From contig VTFK01000164.1 of the NCBI GenBank assembly GCA_009617715.1, positions 372,001 through 436,000 of the forward strand: 64,000 bases of DNA. Direction: 5' to 3'. Positions 13,306 through 24,828 of the stretch are shown here, one piece after another. The first letter of the stretch is position 1. Each line of letters begins with the position of its first letter. The DNA is from Plectrocnemia conspersa. Taxonomy: Eukaryota; Arthropoda; Insecta; Trichoptera; Polycentropodidae. A program made the position numbers and the translations under genes. Below the pieces are notes generated by a model. That model ran no database searches. It was not told where the DNA came from and saw only the letters and a list, made by a program, of their open reading frames with translations.

Positions 13306-16060
13306 AAAGTGATAATTGTTTTTGCGCCCTCCTATTGACCAAAATTCGGTTTGAATACACTTTGACCCCTACTCTCATATTAAAAAGTCCTTAGTGACGT
13401 CGATAAGGATAGCTAGCATATTTTTAAAACTTAGTGTAATATCCAAATGCAGATATCCGGTAAATATTCTTACCTGTCGTCCCCCCCTTCAAATCACGTC
13501 ACTGTTTACTTTTACCAATAGTTTTTATTTTATTTAAAGCATTGAAAATATTAATGGCTAACGCAAAAAATGTTTCGAGATAGTCAACTTTAAGGTTGAG
13601 CGGAAAAAAATATATAATATTTTAAAATATATTTAGCGCAAGCTAAATAAATTAAAATAAAAAATAATTAAATAGGTCAGTTAAAAATAAACATATCTAA
13701 TATGACATTCAAGGAGTAATCAATGATACAATTGTATTCAAATTAGATGGTTGTGTTACTACAGGATAGTGGAGTTAATTTTTATAGCTTGTGAGCACAT
13801 TCACAAGGAAATTAAAGACTTACATCACTGGTTGAAAATCATATATAAGAGTTTCCTAATCAACTGTCATGTCATTATTTAACTGCTTAGCAATGCTTTG
13901 TAATATAAGGGATTAAAAATAGTCAAAGTCCTTCCCATAAATAACTACAACAAAATTGTAATTGTGAGATATCGTTAAGTAAATTTGAGACTACTGATGA
14001 AGACATTCAGAAGATATTCAAAGAAATGAAAGAATATTACGAAAATGTAATTATTGCAACAGGCATCTCTCTAACATATCTAATCATGTAAATATAACTA
14101 CAATAAATATCCTCAGTGGCTATATACCTGTGTGTCATTGTCATCATCATTACACATTAACCAAAGATGTTTCCTTATTAGTTATTACCAACATTTAACG
14201 TTACATTTTTCTTTAAAAGGCTCTTAAAATTAAGAAAATGCACTGTTTTGTTGATTTGTTTTAATAACTGTATTGGACGGGTGACAATAAGACACGTATT
14301 AGTACATACAGTATTTTGACAAATGTGCCAAATTAGTTTACTCCATTTTTCGTATTGTAAAGGCAAAATCTGCAATTCTTCGACGGTGTTCGGGATACTG
14401 ATGCACTTTGGGGCTAAAACGTCCCCACTTGCCGACTCGCTCATGACTGTCACCATCCGGCTTCTTAATATGCTGGCATTGCACATTGACCTGTTTAATG
14501 TCAGCTACGAGGAGCTGGTATGGTTCGTATCATAAAATTTTAATTTTCTTTTTGTTTTTGTTTGCTTCATTTTATGTATTATTTTAATTACATATTTTTT
14601 TGTGTATTGAAATATTACAATGTATTATTAAAAAAATACTTTATTTGTTGTAACTTATCAGAAGAAGTTTTAAATAGTTTTCGTCTTGTCTCTTTATTGT
14701 TAAAGAGGATCTGATTATAAATATTGACAAATATATCTTGAAGTATAGCTGCTGTAAAAAATTGCTGGTAAAATGGCCTATCCCTTGTCTACAACTCATT
14801 TAAACTTAATTAGGCCGGATTTTTAGCAGCAATATAACGTCGCCGACGTCTTGAGGAAGGATGGTGTTAATGATCTCCATACAAAACCATGTTTTGCTAC
14901 GAGTATTTCTTCTTTTTTACGTTCTCATTAGTCGGTTCCGAGTCCGTATCATCCAAATATTCAATAAAATCTTCTGTGTACGTACAATATCACCGTTCAT
15001 TTTAAACTCAACATCACTATCATATTCATCTTCATTATTATGTAGCGATCTGCATCAATCTATCGCTAGAAAACTCACCCTCGACCAATCCCATACGCAG
15101 ATCAATCGATCAATCAGAGAAGCCAGCCGAAACATATAAATACTGGGTCAAAAACCCCAACCGCCACTTCGCCGGATAAATCACGCTATCTTCCCAACAG
15201 GAACTAAGATCAAGATTTGCCGAGACCACTATATACAAATCAAGACCCGAACTTCTAGCTCAGACATCGATTCCCAGTGAAACCTAGCCGACTAAAATCA
15301 CTACAATTATTACTTTTTCTAAAATTAGAAAATATTTTGAAAATATAAACAAAACCTAAAAATTACAGCAAAATAAAAAGTCGAACATACCTAAAATAGT
15401 TCCTTTTAGCACCCCTGCACGCAACGTCACCCCCAACCGCGAAGTACACAATACGACCGAGCCCTCTATTTATTACTAATCAAAAAGCGAGAGTGAGATG
15501 CAAAGCATGTATGCGTGTGGTTGTTGTATCCGTTTACAAAAATGTACCTCAGAATACGTGACACAAATGCATACGTCTGATTGTACTGGTGAAATTATCC
15601 CTGATTTTTGACAAAACATTTCAGCTGCGCCGATGAGTGCTTATTATAATATATTAAAATTTTATTCAATGCGTAAATATAGTACGGAGGAATACTTAAA
15701 ATCCCAACCCAGTATTTATTATATTTATATAGATATTTAAATTATTAGAAGCAATGTGTACTAGCTATACATCACAGATAAGAAAAAGTTAGGGTCGACT
15801 TTTCCTCGAAAGGGTAAGTTAAATACATATGTTGGAAAATAAAATTGTTTATTGTCATTAGTTTAAACTAGCGCTTGAAATTTAATAAATATCACAAAAT
15901 ATTTGAAAAATGCAGTCATGTTTTCTCTTAATATTTTCACTTGCCATATTTAATTGAATAAAATATAAATAAGTAAAAAGCGGCAAATGTTTATTTTTAA
16001 AAATAGTACATGCTCAAATATTCACTCGTCATTAATGAAATAATTTTGCACACTAGCAAC
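13306..16060. other. Intergenic stretch with repeat fragments and an unplaced open patch
   Basis: No supported gene. At 13301-13365 lies a half copy of the foldback repeat. At about 14330-14525 all of three overlapping frames (two minus, one plus) are open in a GC-richer patch; see findings. At about 15040-15300 a block with CATATAAATACTGGG and dense CAATC/GACC motifs resembles the promoter part of an LTR, but no matching second LTR, primer-binding site or pol was found. Confidence 0.4.
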
Positions 16061-16069
16061 ATCTTTTCG

Positions 16070-16371
16070 GACTGTCGTCGAGTTGCACTGCGGCGACTGT
16101 CATTCGTGCGGCGCATCATTTTTTACTGTAAGTCTTTAAAAGTTGAATTGTACGATGGCTTTAATCGATAAAGTCCAACTTGACTTGAAAATCGTATCTA
16201 TTACGCATGAACCTCGCCGTATTTGTTTGTTGGTTATAATTATTTCGCTACAATTGAAATGACCCTCGCGTTCGCTTTTCTATCTAATCTAGTGCAATTG
16301 ACCGGTAGTTCTTGTAAAACGGGTCGGTGTTGTTTTAATATGTTTATAGTGTTTTACAGAACTACCGGCGG
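16070..16371 (+). promoter_or_regulatory. CIAO1 5' region with probable 5'-UTR intron
   Basis: A CpG-rich block at about 16070-16115 precedes a good donor (TTTACT|GTAAGTCTT) at 16128. An acceptor (TGTTTTACAG|AACTACC) ends at 16359, only 12 bp before the CIAO1 ATG. This suggests a short non-coding first exon and an intron of about 232 bp within the 5' UTR. Transcription start was not located. Confidence 0.5.
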
Positions 16372-17506
16372 ATGGGTAGGTTGCAACTAGAGCAGTGTCT
16401 GTCGGGACACAAAGGCCGCGTCTGGAACGCGGCGTGGCATCCGACGGATAACTTGCTCGCCACTTGCGGCGAAGACAAGACCATCAGGATATGGGGCAAC
16501 GATAACAAAAAGTGGATCAACAAAACGATACTGACCGACGCTCAGCAGCGGACCATCAGAGAGGTCTCGTGGTCTCCGTCGGGCAAGTTTTTGGCTTCGG
16601 CTAGCTTCGACGGGACCACGGCCATCTGGGACAGAAAAACCGGTAAGCTAAAGCCCCGCTCCTAAATAAGAGCTCCGCTAGCGGTTGATCGTTCCTATTT
16701 TTTAGGCGAATTTGAATGCAACGCTACTTTGGAAGGACACGAAAACGAAGTGAAGAGCGTATCCTGGTCGGCTTCCGGTCAATTACTAGCCACTTGCTCC
16801 AGGGATAAGTCCGTCTGGATATGGGAAATCGTCGGAGATAACGATTATGAATGCGCGGCCGTTTTGAACGCTCACACGCAAGACGTGAAAAAAGTAATGC
16901 GATATTTGTAATGCGGTAAAAAATAAATCAGTTTCTGATTTAAATTAATATTTTTAGGTGGTATGGCATCCCACTAAGGAGCTGTTAGCGTCCGCTTCCT
17001 ACGACAATTCCATTAAAATATTCAAAGAAGATCCGTCCGACAACGATTGGTTCTGCGCCTGCACGTTGCAATCGCATCAATCCACAGTCTGGAGCATCTG
17101 CTTCGACAAAACTGGAGAGCGACTCGCCAGCTGCAGCGACGATCAAACCGTCAAAATCTGGAAGGAGTACTTGCCGGAGAACGCGCAAGGAATAGCGACT
17201 CCGGACAACCAATCGACGTGGAAGTGCATTTGCACTCTGTCCGGCTATCACACGAGGACCATATACGATATAGCGTGGTGCAATCGAACCGATCTGATAG
17301 CGACGGCTTGCGGCGATGACATTATTAGAATTTTCAAAGAAACGCCCGACTCCCAACCCGACGAGCCCAGTTTCGAACTGGTGTGCGCGGAACACGGCGC
17401 TCATTCGCAAGACGTCAACGCCGTCAAATGGAATCCTAAAGAACCGAATCAGCTAATTTCTTGCAGCGACGACGGCATCGTCAAGATATGGACTTATGTC
17501 GATTAA
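16372..17506 (+). CDS. Ciao1: Cytosolic iron-sulfur assembly protein CIAO1 (WD40 propeller)
   Basis: CIAO1 is part of the cytosolic Fe-S targeting complex (with CIAO2 and MMS19) that delivers Fe-S clusters to cytosolic and nuclear apoproteins. Three exons join cleanly: 16372-16642, 16706-16893, 16958-17506, with introns of 63 and 64 bp (GT-AG, phases 1 and 0). They give 335 residues, close to the usual ~335-340. The chain is seven WD repeats from start to end: [41 protein letters not shown] with [46 protein letters not shown] and [15 protein letters not shown], ending KIWTYVD. The start ATG follows the acceptor of a 5'-UTR intron and matches the family N-terminus in position. Everything looks intact. 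The orthologue call is secure from the very high conservation of the central repeats. Confidence 0.96.
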
Positions 17507-18804
17507 AGCACTTGTTATATTACTATATTAGGACCAATATATGGATATTTTATAGATTTTTAAACTTATCGCTTATAAAAATGTAAATATATACACAAAA
17601 ACATGTTTTATTTAAACACTTGACCATTGGACTTTACACCGCTTGTTCCATATTCCATGTAATTATCATATATTGTACATACATTGAGTAATAGAGAAAA
17701 CTGCAATTTGTGGAAAAAATAATTATTTTTATAATTAATTATCAATATATTTTTTTCTATAAAGTGGTAACAATTTTGTTATTGTGATATATATTGAATC
17801 TACTGATGAATATAGTTTATTGCTAATATTATCTTATACACAATTCACTTATACGCAAGCTGAACCAGTATCTATTCTATCGCGTTGTACATTAGATTGA
17901 TGATGCTAGCTCATTTTTCGAACGACTTGCGACGTATTGGATCTAGATAGACGAAGCGAACGAATTTTGATACAATCGTGGAAAATCTGCCACTAACGAA
18001 TATACTAAATGAGTACTTGCGACGTTTTGGTTCTGAGCGTTTCCAACCAATCACAAAATAGAATTCAAATAATTAATATAAGAAAAAATATGGCCGACAA
18101 CCAAGAAATTTTTCATTTGATTTGACATGTTAAAATCTACAAATTAACTACATAGGTACGTTTTAACTATTAAAATGTAATATATATATATATATACACA
18201 ATATGTGTGAGAATTAAAAGTAAACATTGATAAAAAATACAATATTTTTGTGCAGCTTAAAAAATTAGTATATCAAGTCATATCATATATTGTACATATA
18301 AGACACTATGAAAAAAGAGCATTAAAATAACTAAAATAGGAAAAAGATGGCCAGCATAATGTCAGCTCATAATAGATGTGATTTTTATTCAGCTTTTCAC
18401 ATATATTCGTTTCGTTTGGCTAAATATAATCTACAAGGTATGTTTTAACTATAAACGACATTGATCTTTGGAGTCAACTGCGGGCTTGATGGCTCAAAAT
18501 CTAATGTTTTTCCTATAATTGCCAAGTATATGATTCTTTAGTTAAGCAAATTAGCATCATAGTTGCTCAAGAGGAATACTCACCTTTCTTTCCAGGGTGG
18601 CATGGTAACATTCCTGTGTTATAGATTTTTACAAATTGCAAAATAAGTAATCACACTGTTCTCTAAACCATAAAGAACTAGGTATATACATATAAAAATA
18701 TAAGCTGTGTGCAATATATATTTCTACTTATAATTCATAAATGCGATTTTCAAGTGTCAACCGAACAAAAAATTGGACTTTTTATGTCAAATTTTACATA
18801 AATA

Positions 18805-20500
18805 CACCCATACCTCGCTATACGGCCCCTCTTTATACGGCCTTTCGCTATAACGGCCCTCTTCAATTTCATTTACGGCCTAAAATGTTTCGCTATAACG
18901 GCAAAAAAACTTTTTTTCGATGTCGATTTTTAAAAAAAATTTAAAAATAGATTTAATTTGCATAATTTTAAAATGAAAGGTGAAGCAGCTAGCGCCGATG
19001 AGGCCGCATCTAAGGAATATCCCAAAATTTTAAAGGGAATTATTGAAAGAGGTGGTCATAAACCTGAACAAGTGTTTAACGTAGACGAAATGCCTGATTG
19101 CACGTACATTTCAAAAACCGAAAAATCTGCGCCTGGTTATAAGGTGTCTAAAGAACGATTAACTTTGCTACTAAGCTAAAACCACTTTTAATATATTTGT
19201 CCGAAAATCCAAGGCCTCTTAAAGGACTAAATAAAAATCAATTACCCGTCATATGGAGATCCAACAAGAAAGCTTGGATGACTAAAGCTACTTTAGAGGA
19301 TTGGTTCAAAAATCACTTTTGCACAGAAGTGAAAAAATATTTGCGAGACAATAACTTAAGCAACAAGGCTTTGCTAATTTTGGATAATGCACCAGGGCAT
19401 CCTACTAATTTATCCGAACTATCTGAAGATGTCATGATTGAGTACCTTCCGAAAAATACAACAGCTCTGATCCAACCAATGGATCAGGGTGCAATATCCA
19501 CTTTTAAGGCATATTACCTACGTCGAACTTTCCGACAACTTATAAGGGAAACCGATGGTAAATCTTCAATTAAAACATTTTGGAAAAACTATAACATCAA
19601 GGATGCTGTTGACAGCATCAGTGAATCATGGAAGGAATTAAAATTAACAACAATGAACCATGTTTGGAAAAAATATGGCCAGAATGTGTAAAAAGTACTG
19701 ATGCAGAAGTTAATTGCCTTCCTGAAATTAGGCAAAACATTTTGGATCTAGCACATGATCTCGGCTTTGAAGGTTTGAACGAACGTGATGTGCTTGATCT
19801 ACTTGAAGCTGATAGGGAACCCCTTTCATATAAGGAACTCATTCAGTTGCAAGCAGAACTGGCATTTGATGAAGAGACAGCGCCTGTTTTATTCAAACAG
19901 CTAACATCAAAAAAATTGTCAAAAGATTTTTCCTATTTCGAACAAGGAATAAACATCTTCCTTGAAAACGATCCTGACGTCGAACGTAGCGCTAAAGCTT
20001 CTCGAGGAATTAACTTAGCCATTAGCTGTTATTAATCACTGAAGAACGAAAGAGACAAAAAGGCAAGACAAACAACGTTGGACAATTTTTTTAAGCCAGG
20101 CCCATCCTTACCAGCGAAAAATGAGAGCGACAGTGATCTGCAGGTTACCATTTCTTCATCGTCTTCAGATTAAAGCCATTTTAAAAAAAATTATGTATGT
20201 ATTCATACACATATTTTATGTAACATGAAGTTGTTTCATTTTTGTTTATGGATTATTGTTGGTTTTTGGAGTCTGTTATTATTTTATGTACAAATGTATG
20301 TATTTGTTATGTATGTATTTTTGATTTAAATGAAATAAAAAGATAAAATGCATTTTAAATGATAAACCATGTTACATATTTAACAAATTCGGAACCGATC
20401 ACATTGAATTTGTATTAGAATAATTGATTCGTTATACGGCTTTTCGCTTTGCGGCCAAGTTTCGTGGAACGTATCTAGGCCGTAAAGCGAGGTATGGGTG
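18805..20500 (+). mobile_element. Tigger/pogo-type DNA transposon, inactive
   Basis: The element is 1696 bp. Near-perfect inverted ends (CACCCATACCTCGCTATACG on the left, the reverse of ...CGTAAAGCGAGGTATGGGTG on the right) are flanked by the TA duplication (18803-18804, 20501-20502) expected of Tc1/mariner-pogo elements. Subterminal ACGGCC motifs repeat on both sides. It carries a Tigger/jerky-type transposase relic, listed separately. The left portion, where the CENP-B-like DNA-binding domain should be encoded, is almost absent. Confidence 0.9.
18958..20170 (+). pseudogene. Tigger-type (CENP-B/DDE_1) transposase relic
   Basis: Three frames carry consecutive parts of a DDE_1 transposase. 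The first (18958-19179) covers QVFNVDEM with the first catalytic Asp and ends at a stop just after RLTLLLS. A deletion removes the following ~20 residues, and the second frame (from about 19197) resumes at SENPRPLK and includes LLILDNAPGHP (second Asp) and LIQPMDQGAISTFKAYYLRRTF (third Asp). A one-base slip near 19675 moves the rest (WPECV...) to the third frame, which continues to 20032. The N-terminal HTH/CENP-B part is missing. All three acidic positions survive, so decay is fairly recent. Confidence 0.85.
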
Positions 20501-20759
20501 TAATTAAGTATGTTAACAATTAAAATGTAATATACACATACGTTTTAATTTAAAGTTAATGTTATTTTCGTATTAATAATTGCAATGTGTGTGATTCTTT
20601 AGCTGATAACATTAGTATTATATTTGAATTAAAAAAATATTATAACATGATATATATATTATTAAATTATAAATGGGCAATAAATTATTTATTTTAGAAA
20701 TATCTCGCTTGCACATAAACTGTTGGTCAGAAAATGAAGCCCCGTGAATTACTCTCAAC

Positions 20760-21060
20760 GGTTATTTTTAATTGTATGTAGGATGCGAAGGCATTCAGTG
20801 TGACGAACAAAGAATGCCCAAATGTTGGTCGAAGGGTAGCAAAAGGCCTGAAGTTGGCGTTGTTAACGGAAGCTGTATCTGAACTGCTGATATGCGAATG
20901 ACAGATGGACCAATATTCAGCGTTACAGCAGTAACAACACTATAAAAAAATGATTTTGACCATCTGTCAAAATAATTCTGATCTCAACTGTATTAAAATT
21001 CTTATCTGAAAAATACGAGCCTTAAATTAATAACTGAATGAACGTAACCAGTGAATATCA
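20760..21060. repeat. Dispersed repeat, copy 1
   Basis: The block around 20885-20965 (ATGCGAATGACAGATGGACC, then an internal ATGATTTTGACCATCTGTC) matches 44405-44490 inside the LANCL intron, with the same order of motifs. GACAGATGG and CCATCTGTC make an internal inverted pair in both copies. Boundaries and family are unknown. Confidence 0.5.
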
Positions 21061-21381
21061 ATCAAATACGCAGAAAGAAAATATGAAAAAATGCCTTTTA
21101 TATCATTTATAATTTACCATGTTGAGAATAGCTATAAAATATTGAATATCAACAAGCAAATACCGAAAACATATTTTTTAAAATCAGAAAGTATCAAAAG
21201 TAAAATTCAAAATAAATTTACACACACTCACTAGCTGCAGTACATATTTAATGTATAGTAGAACCCCAACAACACGTTAAATTGAGGATGTGCTATTCGG
21301 ATGCACGTTACTTTATGTGCGAACAAGCCAAAGAAAGAATATCTCACATATTGCAAAAAATTATACGAGTATTCTCTAGAC

Positions 21382-21632
21382 CAGTGATGGCGAACCTTTT
21401 TTTTGAGAAGTGGGTCAAATTTTGTTCATTATTTTTTTTAGAAAATTACAAAATTAGCTAGCTAATGTCCACATGGAAATATTTTTTTATAAATTCGACA
21501 TTGGATATATATACTTTATTTTTTTAATATTTTTAATTGCCTGTTCCCTCTTTTATGATATAAAAAATAAGTTTATAAAAATCAACGTGTGGGTCAGTGT
21601 CTGACCTGCGGGTCATAGGTTCACCATCACTT
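21382..21632. mobile_element. Non-autonomous hAT-type MITE
   Basis: This 251-bp element has ends CAGTGATGGCGAACCT and, on the right, AGGTTCACCATCACTT. A near-identical 8-bp duplication flanks it (CTCTAGAC at 21374-21381, TTCTAGAC at 21633-21640). The CAGTGATGGCGAACC terminus is a common hAT end. The interior is AT-rich with GGGTCA motifs near both ends and does not encode protein. Confidence 0.75.
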
Positions 21633-21837
21633 TTCTAGACCCTCAACTACTCGCACCTAAATAGCACGTCCCCAATTTATCGTGTTATTGGGGGGGTTAC
21701 TGTATTTATAATCCCGTTGAATTTTGTTTATGTTTCTCTCATAAACAATTGTATTTATTTAGTGTGATTACATTTGTTTGCAGATTATACTCGATAATGT
21801 TAAAATAAAAGTAATATCATTTTAGCTATCTACTTTG

Positions 21838-23012
21838 ATGCTGAAACGCAGTATCACTTTAGCTAGAAGTATTAACATCAACACAAAAGTGATACGCAAC
21901 ATAAGCAGAAACATGGCGGAATCGAGACTTCCTCTCAAATTCGTCGTTGGAAAGTTACAAGAATTCGCACCTTTGGTTCTTTCGGAGAAGTGGGATAACA
22001 CAGGCCTACTGATCGAACCGTACACCCATAGGTAAATAGTGCGAGTGATATTTTAAAATAGACAAAAGAGGTGCGAAAATACAACTCCCGAATTATTTTC
22101 ACAGATTAATATCGAAGATACTACTAACTAACGATCTTACGGAAGACGTTTTGGAGGAAGCTATCAGAGAGCAAGCCGAGATGATCGTCACGTATCATCC
22201 GTTGATATTTTCTTCTTTGAAGACGATCGTTCAAAGGTTTACGTTCACATGGATTATTTATCTATGTATATATAATATGTATGTACGTACTAATAGAGAG
22301 TATGTTTTGAAGCAAGTGGAAAGAACGCGTAATCAGTAGATGTTTAGAGGAGCGCATCGCAGTCTACAGTCCTCACACGAGTTGGGATTCGGCTAACAAC
22401 GGAGTCAACGATTGGTTGGCGAGCTGTTTGCCTCAACACGAGAGACAGTTTATATCGGAAGGCGCTCTTCCCGGTACGGGGCCGGGACGGTGAGTTGGTT
22501 TTATGATAATAATAATATAATACGACTAACAAAATTGTAAAAATAAAATTGTAAATTGCAGGTTGTGCGTATTTAAGGCAGTCCATTTATTGAAGGACGT
22601 CGTCGGAAAGCTCAAAGATCACCTTCGTCTGGAACACGTTCAGTTGGCTCTAGCTCGAGACCATTCCCACGAGTCAGAAATAAAGTCGGTAGCTCTATGC
22701 GCCGGATCTGGTGCGTCTTTGCTCCGCGGAGTGAAAGCGGATTTGTTCATAACAGGTATCGGTATCAGTATTGGAATATATGTATATTTTATATACTGTT
22801 TGAAAACAAAACATACGTGACGTGTTTCAGGTGAAATGGGCCATCACGAGATTTTGGAAGCAGTTCATTGCGGCTCTTCCGTCGTACTGACCAATCATTC
22901 AAATTCGGAACGAGGATTTTTAACCGAGTTTCGAGGCATTTTATCGAAAATGCTCGCTACGGTAGAAGTAAAAGTGAGCGCGAAAGACCAAGATCCGCTC
23001 AAAGTTGTCTGA
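21838..23012 (+). CDS. NIF3L1: NIF3-like protein 1 (NIF3L1)
   Basis: A member of the NIF3/DUF34 family of putative dinuclear-metal proteins; cellular role is not firmly established. Five exons join in frame: 21838-22031, 22105-22236, 22313-22489, 22562-22755, 22831-23012, giving 292 residues. Family hallmarks are present: KWDNTGLL near the N-terminus, the metal-site TYHPLIF near residue 93, WKERVISRCLEER, VYSPHTSWD, LCAGSGASLL, and GEMGHHE at about 233-239, ending DPLKVV. I chose ATG 21838, which gives a basic leader (MLKRSITLARS...) that could be a mitochondrial presequence. ATG 21913 (MAESRLPLKF) is a possible internal start. All introns are 70-76 bp. AATAAA motifs follow the stop at about 23020. 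The gene converges with the one ending at 23059. Confidence 0.95.
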
Positions 23013-23058
23013 TCGTTTTAAATAAATAAATAAAAAGTAGATTGATAAAGAATTTTTG

Positions 23059-23574
23059 TTATTTATTTGATACAATCTTAGAATACAAGTCCATCAATCT
23101 GGGATTCGGTTTTACGCAATCCAATACTTGAAGAAACGCTTGAGTATGTTTGCCTTTGCGCATGTTGGGAGCTCTTTTAAAAGAAACGAACAATAGATCT
23201 CTGTATAAACGCCGCATGCAAAAGGAATAGAAGAGTTGCTGTTCCGGCAAAAAAGTATCTTTCAGTCCGCCCTTGAAGGGTTTGTAAAACAACTCGCCGC
23301 TGGCGCCGACTACGTTTTCCAGTTCCTTCCATTGTTTAGGGTCTAAGTCGAACAGAGCGCCGACACAGTGGCCTTCGAAAAACACGCTCACCTCTCCTAA
23401 GGCGTCTACGACTTTTAACAAAGCCGTCGAACGCGGCTTTCCGCAGTAGTTGTGCAATTTGACGAATTCGACGCGAAAGTAGGGGAGCGCGCCCCAACCG
23501 GTGGCCCCCATGCGGAGACGCCGAGCGCCGCTGAGGCGAGAGGGCGGCTTCGACTCGAAAATATTCGATTCCAT
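23059..23574 (-). CDS. Unidentified 171-residue protein
   Basis: An uninterrupted frame with gene-like, GC-richer codon use that I do not recognise. It begins at ATG 23574 (MESNIFESKPPSRLSG); the frame stays open back to 23613 without another ATG, and an in-frame stop lies just before that, so an upstream exon is possible but not needed. The N-terminus is Arg-rich. The middle (about 45-85: VEFVKLHNYCGKPRSTALLK, then EVSVFFEGHCVGALFDL) has alternating hydrophobic strands that could be an OB-like beta fold, which is only a guess. The C-terminal third is basic and helical (FCMRRLYRDLLFVSFKRAP, ending YSKIVSNK). No signal peptide or membrane segment. It is tail-to-tail with NIF3L1, 46 bp between stops, so the 3' UTRs probably overlap. 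I judge it real from codon character and length. Confidence 0.7.
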   Translation of the reverse strand: MESNIFESKPPSRLSGARRLRMGATGWGALPYFRVEFVKLHNYCGKPRSTALLKVVDALGEVSVFFEGHCVGALFDLDPKQWKELENVVGASGELFYKPFKGGLKDTFLPEQQLFYSFCMRRLYRDLLFVSFKRAPNMRKGKHTQAFLQVLDCVKPNPRLMDLYSKIVSNK

Positions 23575-24828
23575 AAATCCACTTTGAACGTCCAACCGCC
23601 CGCGGGCTGTCACTTTTTAAACATAACGTTCTAATATTTGACCATAATACTCAATTTTAATTTACAAGTTAAAATTTCACTTTACATCTACTCTTGACAT
23701 ATAAAACATTGTGATATTTTTAATATTTCGATTTCAAAAAAAATCATAGTATATCATTGTATAAAATTCAACGGGGGCAAATAACGTCCCTTCATTTTTT
23801 ACTATTTTTACAAGCTTCTTTTGGAGAACCAGGCCTGAATCAAATTCTTGGCTCGGATCTCGTCACTGCCCATAACATTTTTTACCACCGTAAACAAGCG
23901 CGCAGTTCTGCGCCTATATTGTTATTGATAAACTTCCAAAGGTAGGTAATATATTTAGGAAGTTATTTGGAAAATTAATCCGCGTAGAAGGCAAGAAAGA
24001 AACCACTGCACTATATAATACAATTAGGTGTTGCAGGTATCTTTATATATTTACTGTTATGGTTTTTTCGATTAAGACATAAATATTATTATCATAATTT
24101 GTAATTGAAATATAAAACAACTAGAAAAATTGCAAAACGTTTATAATATATGTATGAATTAACATTAGATACATTATTACATATTATTAATAAAATAACA
24201 CTTTAAAAACACATGCCATTTAAAGTAAAATCAGACATCCTTGTTCATTTTTTTTATTTGTGGAAATTTTTTTCTTGTTTTGTGTTGCTGTTGGTTTAAT
24301 CGATAACAAAACTTTAAATTATTTATTCTCTTGCTCGATGATTGAAATGTGTTGATTTCTTTTTCCATTGATCCATAAAATATCGTTTTTTTTACACTAC
24401 TCTCTGTGAAACTGAAAGATTTTTCTCTCTAATTGTTAAGCTGATGATAAATTTGTTCAATTTATTCAATAGATTGTATTGAGCGAGGTTACTTAGAATT
24501 CTGCTTTTGAAGAATAACTAAGGAAGTCATTATTTGAAATATTTAATTAACGACAACAATGTCTGGCTCATTCGATTATTTAATTTGTTACCCGTTGAAA
24601 TTTTATAAAAACTTTTCTCTACTAAGGTGATTTTTATCGGTTGTAAATTTGTAAATTTTGTCGAGAGGAAACATTATTTGTAAAAGACAAACGGAACGAG
24701 AGTTTTATCCGAGTGGCCACACTGGAGATCATAACAAACGTTCAGCTGGCCCCTCCCCGCGTTTGACAGCTCTTCGGTACACATGTCTTTACGAGTATTC
24801 GTCCGTTGACGAGCGAGAGCCGGCGAGG

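Noticed and set aside
15040..15300. Solo LTR of a retrovirus-like element
   Set aside because: TATA-like motif and dense CAATC boxes only; no matching ends, target duplication, primer site or pol sequence could be seen.
16985..17410. 141-codon frame antisense to CIAO1
   Set aside because: It mirrors the conserved WD40 exon on the other strand; the sense frame has clear WD repeats and the antisense one has no domain.
18170..18200. AT-dinucleotide runs (also near 35640, 40338 and 53070) as structured elements
   Set aside because: Simple microsatellites, common in this AT-rich background and not informative on their own.
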